64,000 nt of DNA, from the NCBI GenBank assembly GCA_022646525.1, contig CP060261.1:558001-622000 (forward strand), in the 5' to 3' direction. Shown here piece after piece: positions 54,427 through 62,047 of the stretch (its first letter is position 1; each line of letters starts with the position of its first letter). Made by a program: the position numbers and the translations under genes. Under the pieces are notes generated by a model. The model worked only from the letters and a program-made list of their open reading frames with translations. It did not search any database and was not told the DNA's origin. The stretch comes from Holosporaceae bacterium (GTDB lineage Bacteria > Pseudomonadota > Alphaproteobacteria > UBA7879 > UBA5542).

Positions 54427-55353
54427 TTAATGAACAAGAAATTTTTTGTGCATTTCATGTTCTTGGCGCACACGGCTGATCAAGTGATCGCGGAATGTGA
54501 GGACTTTTCTCGAGTTCGCCATGAACTTGGGATAAATATAGAAAATATCAACTTCTGGGCCATCTACCTCGGGCAAAACGCGAACAAGGCGCTTTTGGTG
54601 AATGATGGGCAGCTCTTTAGAAAGGGCGGCAATGCCAATACCATTCAAGGTGCAGTCAATAATGGCAGGAAGAGATTGGATGCGCATATAAGGTTCGCGC
54701 GGCATTTCGTCGGGACGGCGCCCAACAGTTAGGTTCCAGTTTGTGTCTTTGTAAGGGGCAACATTGCTTTCATAGCCCAGAGATAAAATGCGATGATTAT
54801 CAAGATCTCTTATGTTTTTGGGCATGCCAAATTGTTTAATGTATTCGGGGCTTGCATACAGCCCGACGTGCCATGTCATAATGTAATGCTGAATAAGGTT
54901 CTGACCATCGGGTGCGAGAGGTCGGATACATACGTCGCTTTCACCTAGGGATAGGTCGACCTCGCCATCTTGAGGATAGATTGCAAAGTTTACACTGGGG
55001 TATTTGGAAATAAAGTCTTTTAAGTGCTGGGCAATCCACAGCGATGCAAGTGAATTTGTTGTCATCACGCGAAGTGTGCCAGAAATTTCATCTTTGTCAT
55101 TTTCTTCAAGGACGCTGCGCGCAGATTCAACTTCAGACAATATCGCACGGGCTTTTCGAAATAAAAATTGTCCTTGCAAGGTAAGTGTCCACATACCTTG
55201 GTGTCGGTTGAAAAGAATGTTTCTAATTTCTCGTTCGAATTCGGAAATAATGGCTTCAAGCTTCTCGGGCGCCATCGAAAGTTCTTCGGCTCCCTTTTGA
55301 AGAGAGCTGTTCCGCGCAACAATATAAAAATACCTTAATTTGTCGAAATTCAT
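54427..55353 (-). CDS. LysR-family transcription regulator
   Basis: 308 residues, intact. Winged helix at 1-60 (MNFDKLRYFYIVARNSSLQKGAEELSM...), in which the usual alanine-rich recognition helix is replaced by a Pro/Glu-containing one, then a helical linker (ARAILSEVESARSVLEEND) and a two-lobed effector domain. It lacks an obvious divergent target gene: upstream lies a tRNA, and downstream lies only the small transcript at 54083-54290, which may be its target or a neighbour by chance. Confidence 0.85.
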   Translation of the reverse strand: MNFDKLRYFYIVARNSSLQKGAEELSMAPEKLEAIISEFEREIRNILFNRHQGMWTLTLQGQFLFRKARAILSEVESARSVLEENDKDEISGTLRVMTTNSLASLWIAQHLKDFISKYPSVNFAIYPQDGEVDLSLGESDVCIRPLAPDGQNLIQHYIMTWHVGLYASPEYIKQFGMPKNIRDLDNHRILSLGYESNVAPYKDTNWNLTVGRRPDEMPREPYMRIQSLPAIIDCTLNGIGIAALSKELPIIHQKRLVRVLPEVDGPEVDIFYIYPKFMANSRKVLTFRDHLISRVRQEHEMHKKFLVH

Positions 55354-55466
55354 AGCCAGAAATATCCAAAATCTTGTTTACCATACGAAAGGAATTTTAA
55401 GGTGTCAATGATTTCTAGGGAAAGGGATTTACATTCTCTCATAGAAGCCATTATAAAGGATATCAC

Positions 55467-55543
55467 GTGCCCGTAGCTCAGCTGGATAGAGCACAAAATT
55501 CCTAATTTTGGGGTCGGAGGTTCAAGTCCTCTCGGGCACACCA
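55467..55543 (+). tRNA. tRNA-Arg(CCU)
   Basis: A 77-base cloverleaf: acceptor GTGCCCG pairs with CGGGCAC, D-arm GCTC-AGCTGGATA-GAGC, anticodon stem CAAAA/TTTTG with loop TTCCTAA (anticodon CCT), T-arm GGAGG-TTCAAGT-CCTCT, and encoded CCA. The 5' end lies about 110 bases upstream of the LysR gene's start in the opposite direction. Confidence 0.95.
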
Positions 55544-55572
55544 TTGATTAAAATCTATCCTTATCAAAATGC

Positions 55573-55647
55573 TGGCTGGGGTGGCAGGATTCGAACCTGC
55601 GCATGGCGGTACCAAAAACCGCTGCCTTACCGCTTGGCTACACCCCA
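55573..55647 (-). tRNA. tRNA-Gln(UUG)
   Basis: On the minus strand, acceptor TGGGGTG pairs with CACCCCA, anticodon stem GCGGT/ACCGC with loop TTTTGGT (anticodon TTG), T-arm GCAGG-TTCGAAT-CCTGC, discriminator G and encoded CCA. U1-A72 is typical of tRNA-Gln. It faces tRNA-Arg tail to tail, 29 bases apart. Confidence 0.95.
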
Positions 55648-55941
55648 ATGCTTTCCATAAAGTGAACGTAAAGAGAAATGTTTAAAAGGCAAGGAATTAA
55701 TTGTGTTGCGAACGAAATTTAGCGGCACTGTAGAGTTTGTTGCTAAAGCAGTTAACTGTTTGTCCTTTTATTAATTTATCTGCACCTTTTTCTTAGTCAA
55801 TAAGAAGTCTACTGGGTTGGAATTGATTGCATCAGTAACTAAAAAAAAAAAATGGAACTTTATTAATTAATATAATACAATTAATTATATAAATATACTG
55901 TATCTATTTATATAGATAAGAATAATTTAATGGGGATGTAA

Positions 55942-57226
55942 ATGAAAATATTTAATAAAACTTTACTTATAGTTATTATGTTTTTTTCATGTGTTGGTGT
56001 GTCTGCAACGCATGATGCGGATGGTGATCACGCACAGCGTCGTATTACGCAGTTTCAGTTAAGCCCTGCCTTAATAAAAGATCTATTAAGAACAGGCCCT
56101 GTGGTTCGTGTTCCTGTCGAAAAACTTTTTGCAAGGGGGGGATGATGGCTTGGAAGGTGAGTATTTTCATATGTTTCGCACCTCAACTCCATTCAGTGAA
56201 ACCCCGCATGTGCAGCTTTTTTCAGGCATATGCTGCTGATAAAGCAGGCGTTTTAGCAAGCGACCTTTCAACAACGCCTTATTTTGCCCACGCAGTCAAT
56301 GTGCGCGATAGGGGGGAGACATGGGCATTATTTTGGCGCAAAAAGTGAGGCTCAAATCACTGCACTAATGATAAAGAGGCTAAAAGGTTTGATACATTTG
56401 GAGACTACGAGCCTGTTAAAGTCAGAAAGGTAAAATTCAGACCATTATACGATCATTGATGGCCATCATCGTGCGGCCATGGCCTTGGCAAGAGGGGATA
56501 AAGATGTGGATGTTGTTGTCGTTGGATCACCCACTTATACGGGCCTTCAACGTGCGCTTATGAGCAGCACGTGGGCAGGAAATGAGAAAAATCTCTTTAT
56601 CAGCCTATAGATGCACCTGAGTTGGGTGCATGGACGCTGGTTCGGAAATGCACAGACCGTTTTGGTATGATGCAAAAAATTCTTGAAGGAACAAGGCCTT
56701 ATTACGGAAGATCATAGGGGTTGTGGGGCCAACAAGTTATATTGACTTTGGATCAGACTTAGGGTGGTTTGTGAAGCAATTTACAAACATGGGCTTTGAT
56801 GCCTATGGGCTTGACCGAGATGAACCAGCAAACCAAATTGCCTGCCACAAAACAGGCGTGCCGGCAGATAAAATTATCACACAAGAATTGGTTGCAGGGT
56901 TGGATGAGTTTATTAGAGAGGGTCGCACATTTGACTGTACGTCTTGCTTAAGTGTTTTGCACCACTTTGTAAGGCAGATACGTGGAAACGAAGGGACGTC
57001 TGCAGATGAAACGCTTTCTAAGCTTGCCCAAGTAACTGGTAGGGTTATGTTTTATGATATGGGCCAAGATCACGAAAAAGTGAAAGGTTTTACGCCTGCG
57101 TATATACAAAGTTGGCTGCAAGAAAAGGGTCGCTTTAGAGAAGTGATTGCCTTGGGTGTGGATACAGATAATGTGGGCAAGTATAGGCATGCTTATAAAA
57201 GAACGCTGTTTGCTTGCCTGAAATAA
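55942..57226 (+). CDS. secreted ParB-like/SAM-methyltransferase fusion
   Basis: About 428 residues in at least five frame segments (breaks near 56140, 56230, 56345, 56600 and 56720). Start MKIFNKTLLIVIMFFSCVGVSATHDADG is a signal peptide. Residues 50-65 (TGPVVRVPVEKLFARG) open a ParB-type strand, and the signature YTIIDGHHRAAMALARGDKDVDVVVVG (positions 56441-56520) marks a ParB-like nuclease/Srx fold. The last 165 residues have methyltransferase motif I SYIDFGSDLGWF, an acidic residue after motif II (AYGLDRDEP), and FDCTSCLSVLHHFV. Both domains have cytosolic relatives, so an export signal on this pair is unusual. It may act on a host. Function unproven. Confidence 0.65.
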
Positions 57227-57242
57227 GGGCATTTTTTTTTAA
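57215..57242 (+). terminator. likely rho-independent terminator
   Basis: TGCCT pairs with AGG-GCA across the stop codon and an 8-10 base T run follows. The stem is short and slightly imperfect, hence moderate confidence. Confidence 0.5.
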
Positions 57243-57296
57243 ATAACCTAGTCCAATGAAAATAACTTTCAATTTTTCATAGAATTAAAGTATAAG

Positions 57297-58279
57297 TCAC
57301 TCTTCTTTTGAAGAATGATTTATGATCCAATGGGGACGTATCCAGTGGCATGTGTATCCATTAGGGTGTTTTTCTAGATAATTTTGATGCTCTTTTTCTG
57401 CTTCCCAAAATGTAGATGCTTTTACTACTTCAGTGACAATAGGGCCTGGTAAGATATTCCTTTTGTTAATTTCTTCTATTAAACTTTTTGCTATTTCCTC
57501 TTGATTTTTACTTGTAAAAAAAATCGCAGAACGATAGCTATTACCAATGTCATTGCCTTGACGATTTTTAGTTGTCGAATCATGTATTGTGAAAAAGAAT
57601 TCTAATAATTTTTGTATGGTAGTTGATGTGGGTCAAAACTATTTCAATGGCTTCAGCATGACCTGTATTATTGCGCTTAATATTATGATATGTGACGTCA
57701 GAGTTGTTCCTCCAGTATAACCAACCCGCGTACTTAGAACGCCTTGTTGTTTTCGGAAAAGGTTTTGCATACCCCAGAAACATCCACCTGCTAATATAGC
57801 TATTTCTTTGGTGGTAGTTTTTTCAGGAAACTTTTTGTTTCTTTAAAAAAGGTATAGAAAGTCATCATACCCTTCCTTTTTAAGGTTTTCTTTTGGAATA
57901 AAGCGTAAAGAGGCAGAATTAATACAATATCTCATTCCACCTTTCGGTCCATCTAAGAAGACATGTCCTAAATGGGAATTACCATAACGTGATTTTACTT
58001 CTGTACGAGACATATTATGAGAATTATCTTGATGTTCTATTATGTGGTTATCACATATAGGCTTAGTAAAACTTGGCCATCAGAATGAGAGTTGTATTTA
58101 TCTGTTGATGAAAAAAGTGGTTCCCCAGATACAATATCCACATACAAACCTTCTTCTGTGTGATTCCAAAATTCATTGCGAAAGGGAGGTTCTGTACCAC
58201 ATTCTTGGGTTACTTTAAATTGCATACTGCTGAGTTTTTCATGGCTTGACTCGTTTTTTTTATACTTTTTATCCATCAA
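57297..58279 (-). CDS. methionine sulfoxide reductase B plus A (MsrBA)
   Basis: The two catalytic domains lie in B-then-A order. Msr[47 protein letters not shown] and the catalytic Cys in [11 protein letters not shown]. Msr[14 protein letters not shown] (catalytic Cys), VGYTGG, and the C-terminal [23 protein letters not shown]. They repair methionine-R and -S oxides, respectively. A frame break lies near 58075 and others near 57830, 57770, 57690 and 57590. The two domains are separated by a TAA that sits in the same frame as both; a bifunctional fusion known in other bacteria is more likely than two genes. No signal peptide. Confidence 0.85.
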
Positions 58280-58404
58280 TTTTCCTCACGTTAAATTTCT
58301 ATATAAATCTACGTGTTTTATTATTAGCATTTTTTTTTAAATATAGTTAAAAGATAATTCGATAAAAAATTAAGTAAGAAACATAAAAGAAATGATTTAA
58401 TTTT

Positions 58405-58941
58405 TTAATCCTTTACCCCAAGCGCCATCGTAAAGTTGTGCGCGAAGGATTTGCAGGTGCGTTTTGCAGCGTCTTCTTCTTTGGGATAGCCGAGGGCAAT
58501 CACGGCCATAGGAATACATTCATCTGGCAAGCCAAAATGCAGAATAAGATCGGGCCCGTTAAAGCCCCCCCATTTGATGAGCCATTAAGCCGCTGGCCGC
58601 AGCCTGAAGGCATAAATAGGCAACAGAGGCGCCTGTATCGTAACCAGCCCAACGGTTGTGCTTTTCTGTTTATGAAAAATATAGTTGGCCACAGAAACAA
58701 TAAAGATGGGGGGCATCTTTTTGCCCATTTCTGATTCGGTTTTGCAAGGAGAGAGAGCACTTTATCATACGCTCCATCTTTATTACCCCGATGACAAATA
58801 ATATAGCGCCAGGGTTCGTCACCATAACACGATGGTGCCCACCGGCCGCATTTAAAACATCTTTCAATAAAGAAAAGGGGTACAGTTTTGTTTTTATCAA
58901 AACTGTACCCGCTATAACGTTCTTTAAAGAGAGGGATGCAT
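58405..58941 (-). CDS. nitroreductase-family flavoprotein
   Basis: About 178 residues. Start MHPSLFKERYSGYSFDKNK at 58941 is inferred after repairing early breaks. Motifs: LKDVLNAAGWAPSCYGDEPWRYIIC (FMN-binding segment with Pro-Ser and Trp-Arg), then PDECIPMAVIALGYPKEEDA near the end. It reduces nitro- or quinone-type substrates with NAD(P)H. It begins 28 bases after the stop of the WH2 gene on the same strand. Breaks near 58880, 58840, 58730 and 58600. Confidence 0.78.
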
Positions 58942-58968
58942 ATTTAAACAACATCCTTAAGTTTGATT

Positions 58969-60229
58969 TTATTCATCATCATGCCAGCTTTCTTCTTCGC
59001 CGTCTGGGCTGCCTTCTATTGCCCCCCGTCGGGCAAGAATCCTTACCCGAACAGAGGGTTTGTTGACTTTGCGCGATTAGCGTTGGGTCCTTGTGTTTTT
59101 CTTAGCTCCTTTCCTTTGCGAATTGCATCTAGAAGTGCTCCGCGGCCTTCCTGGCGTTGTTTTGACGATGTTGGCGAGACCTTGCGCAGTTGCTTGCCTG
59201 CTTTAATTTGATCTTGCAACGCTGCTGTGAGTGCTGGGCGAGATGTTCTGGCGGCATCATACTGAGGCACACTGTTGGCAGAAGCCGCACTTGTGGCGAA
59301 GTGTTCCTGTGGCACTTGCTGGACCTTCCTGGCGTTGCCTTGCAAGGTATGCATCGATGCCTTCTGGGGGCATGGGGCATCTGGAATAGGCGCTGCGCGT
59401 GCTTCAGAAAGTCGGGCAGATGCTTCACGTACAGCAGATGATACATCGACACGTGGTGTGCTTTCTCTTCTGTCGGTTCTTCCGACTGACTTTGCTGCAT
59501 CTTCTGCAACTTCCGTGGCAAACCTGCGCTGACAGCAATTTCTTCAGCAAGGGCAGATTGGCGCCTTGCCGTTTGGGCTGAAGTATGGCGGCTGGCGCGA
59601 TCTGATTGACGATCTCTTCTTTCTACAAGAACGTCTGGTTCCAGTTGTGTAACGGCTTGTGTTAGAAGTGCTTTGACTTTCTTAAGGTTTCTTGTACGTT
59701 TCAAGTTTTTCCAACTTCTTTAATGTAGGCCTCTCTAACTCTGACTCAAGGCGCAGTGTTTCAAGCTGTTCGCTGCGGCTTGGGTTTCTTTTAAACCACC
59801 CAAAAAAGCCTTTTTTGCGTTTTTTGCGGTAACTCTCAAGCTTACGTTCCATGTCTTGTGCAAGGCGTATGCCTGTTCTTTTATTTTTGAGGTTGGTTGT
59901 AATCAAATCGTAGAGTCTTTTTCTTTTAGCTTTTGGCATCTGGTGCAGCGTTTGAGGATTTAAGCAATTGGCAGAGCAAATACCGACCACATTTGTGCCA
60001 AACTTATTCATATTGTGGGCTTCACCTTTTATGATTCTGGCGCAGTAGTGTGTGCAAAAAGCTACTGAACATTTGCTGCCTGGAGTGGCGCAGCCATCTT
60101 TAACTGCGTTTGAAAATAGCTTAAGTCGGTGCATTTCCCCGTACTGCAGAAATTGGCATTTGAAGGGGCGTGCAAGCCCATCTGCTGTAAAGATTGCAAG
60201 TAAAAGAAAAGAAATAAAATTTTGTGCAT
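58969..60229 (-). CDS. secreted WH2-WH2-connector-acidic protein (putative Arp2/3 activator)
   Basis: About 420 residues, with breaks near 60210 (lost T), 59700, 59500 and 59065 (lost A). After repair it starts MHKIFISFLLLAIFTADGLA, a signal peptide, with AGGAGG eight bases upstream. Residues 25-100: Cys-rich module (VKDGCATPGSKCSVAFC and ICSANC). The middle is basic and helical (ERKLESYRKKRKKG). Then two WH2 motifs: ALQDQIKAGKQLRKV and RGALLDAIRKGKELRKT (59091-59237), matching the actin-binding pattern in WASP. After them RILARRGAIEGS resembles the WASP connector, and the chain ends GEEESWHDDE, an acidic tail with Trp as in Arp2/3 activators. RickA of Rickettsia has the same order. Actin and Arp2/3 activity are inference. 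Confidence 0.75.
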
Positions 60230-60266
60230 TGTGAAAGCCTCCTATTCTTATGCTACAAGGAGGCTT
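60229..60266 (-). promoter_or_regulatory. hairpin enclosing the Shine-Dalgarno sequence of the WH2 gene
   Basis: On the minus strand, AAGCCTCCT (60266-60258) pairs perfectly with AGGAGGCTT (60243-60235) across a 14-base loop. The second arm contains the whole AGGAGG ribosome-binding site of the WH2 gene, whose ATG is at 60229. No T run follows, so this is not a terminator. In the mRNA the site would be closed unless melted or bound, as in RNA thermometers. Confidence 0.6.
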
Positions 60267-60296
60267 ATTTGTTTTCAATAAAAAATCTTAATCACT

Positions 60297-60884
60297 TTAT
60301 CTTTTGAAAGTTATTTTTTTTCTTCTTGCGGGTTTGGGGGCAAGAGAGAGTTTTTGGGAACAGCCTTCTGCATGTTCTTTAATGTCTTTTATAAAGAAGC
60401 ACTTAGATGCGCATGTTTTCCAGTGATGGTTCACTTTGCCTTTCACGCGGCATGAAGGGCTTTTTTCATCATAGTCGCATTCGCTTTCACACCAAATTTG
60501 ATTACTGAGAACTGTTGCAATGAAATTTGATACTTCGCGTTTACGTCTTGACTGTTTGTCTTCAAAGCGGTCCCTATAGAGGTTTTTTTCTTTAAAAGAT
60601 ATATTGGGCAGGTCTAGAGGGCTGCCGTGCGCCCGGCAATTCTGAATGATTTTTGTATCCGTAGGTGCTTCTTCGTTAAAGCAATTGCTTTTACAAAAAA
60701 CATGGCGGCACTGAGATTTCATGCCTGCACACCCATCTTTGAGATCAAGCCTAAATGTTGCCAAGTTCTTGCAGTAACTGCTTGAGCGTACACGGCAAGG
60801 GAGTTGATGACGAAGGCTGTGGGCTGTGGCCCATTCGGGGCCAAATAAAAGAACTGCGCATATAAAAAGAATAAAGTATCTCAT
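60297..60884 (-). CDS. secreted Cys-rich protein, related N-terminally to the WH2 protein
   Basis: 195 residues from ATG 60884 (an earlier ATG at 60917 would add residues before the signal peptide). Signal peptide MRYFILFICAVLLFGPEWATA. The region YCKNLATFRLDLKDGCAGMK then SQCRHVFCKSNC matches the Cys spacing and the KDGCA core of the neighbouring WH2 protein. The mature protein has 16 cysteines in total, including SECDYDEKSPSC and TCASKCFF, so a disulfide-bonded exported protein is likely. It has no WH2 or acidic tail and ends basic (KPARRKKITFKR). It lies 67 bases upstream of the WH2 gene on the same strand, so the two probably form an operon, and no function is known. Confidence 0.75.
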   Translation of the reverse strand: MRYFILFICAVLLFGPEWATAHSLRHQLPCRVRSSSYCKNLATFRLDLKDGCAGMKSQCRHVFCKSNCFNEEAPTDTKIIQNCRAHGSPLDLPNISFKEKNLYRDRFEDKQSRRKREVSNFIATVLSNQIWCESECDYDEKSPSCRVKGKVNHHWKTCASKCFFIKDIKEHAEGCSQKLSLAPKPARRKKITFKR

Positions 60885-60937
60885 CAAATAAACCCCATGT
60901 TCTTTACAGGCTAGCAATCATTTGAATGGAAGAAAAG

Positions 60938-61276
60938 TTATTTTTTTGAAGTTGCAGGCTTGGGACTGAAGTGTTCCATTTTATTGGGGGTATCTTTCCA
61001 CTGGTCGGCATCTTCAGGGGGCAGGCCTGCTGTGGTGACATTAGGCCAAAGCGTGGCATACTTTTGATTGTGCTCAACCCACCCTTCGGTGTTGGGCGCG
61101 GTTTCAGGAAGGATGGCATTAATAGGGCATTCCATTTCGCACACACCGCAGTCAATGCACCGCTGGGGGTCGATGACAACCATGTTTTCCCTTCGTGAAA
61201 AACAGTCGACAGGGCGAACTTCGACGCAGTCCATATATTTACACTTGATGCACTTTTCTGTTACCACATAGGTCAT
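60938..61276 (-). CDS. fdxA: 7Fe-type ferredoxin
   Basis: 112 residues, start at [17 protein letters not shown]. It carries electrons through [3Fe-4S] and [4Fe-4S] clusters. C-terminal cluster Cys residues stand in [14 protein letters not shown]. The usual VCPVDCF motif reads VRPVDCF: the Cys that corresponds to Cys20 of Azotobacter FdI is Arg (CGC for TGC), while the next Cys (FdI Cys24) is kept. The tail is long and Pro/Lys-rich ([14 protein letters not shown]) as in alphaproteobacterial FdxA. It lies 53 bases upstream of the Cys-rich gene. Confidence 0.9.
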   Translation of the reverse strand: MTYVVTEKCIKCKYMDCVEVRPVDCFSRRENMVVIDPQRCIDCGVCEMECPINAILPETAPNTEGWVEHNQKYATLWPNVTTAGLPPEDADQWKDTPNKMEHFSPKPATSKK

Positions 61277-61332
61277 GAATATACTCCGCTTTATCGTTCT
61301 TCTTATCACCCGAATTTTGAAAGTGCAATCTT

Positions 61333-61954
61333 ATGCTGATTACCGTTGATGGCCCTGCCGGTGTAGGGAAGGGCACCATTGCCCAAATGTTGGCGGCACA
61401 TTATAGGTTTGTTTATCTGGATACTGGGCTTTTTGTTTCGTCGGATGGCGTATTTTTTAATTGAAAACAAAGTGCCTGTTGATGTGCCTGAGCACGTGCA
61501 AAAGTGCCTGAAAGATTTTGATTTAAGTGAAACGGTGGCAGAAAACCGCCTGCGACAAGATGATGTTTCTCAGGCTGCTTCCCAAATATCGATTTATGAT
61601 TTTGTACGGGCCTCCCAGCTGGAGGCCCAGAAAGCTTTTTTGGCTGCTCACGGTGACGTGGTGATGGATGGCCGTGATTTGGGGGCATATGCCTTTCCGG
61701 GTGCTGATAAAAAACTGTTTCTTGAAGCGCGGCCTGAAGTGCGCGCCAAACGCCGAATTCATGACCTTGAAAAACGTGGGCTGGAAGGCGATTATGATGA
61801 GATTTTAAAAAGCATTATAAACCGAGATCAGCGTGACCGCACACGCACCCATGCCCCTTTGAAAGCAGCGCCAGACGCCCTTATTATTGATACCTCTGAT
61901 TTGACCATTGAGGCTGTTTTTCAAAAAGCCCGCGCATTTGTTGAAACCAAATAG
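61333..61954 (+). CDS. cmk: cytidylate kinase
   Basis: About 207 residues. It phosphorylates CMP/dCMP with ATP. Walker A is VDGPAGVGKGT, followed by IAQMLAAHYRFVYLDTG; a one-base shift near 61430 joins it to LFRRMAYFLIENKVPV. VVMDGRDLGAYAFPGADKKLFL is the family's CMP-site motif, and RDQRDRTRTHAPLKAAPDA is the lid. It precedes rpsA by 93 bases, a frequent bacterial order. Essential or near-essential, so the break is an error. Confidence 0.93.
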
Positions 61955-62047
61955 AAAATAAACTATAGTGCAACTGACGTTTTTTCTAGGCGTAAGCTGT
62001 TTAAATGGGGAAGGCGTCTTATTTTATGAAAGTATAGGTATTTACTT

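Noticed and set aside
58438..59211. Plus-strand open frames over the nitroreductase and WH2 genes
   Set aside because: They are reverse-strand shadows; the minus strand carries all family motifs.
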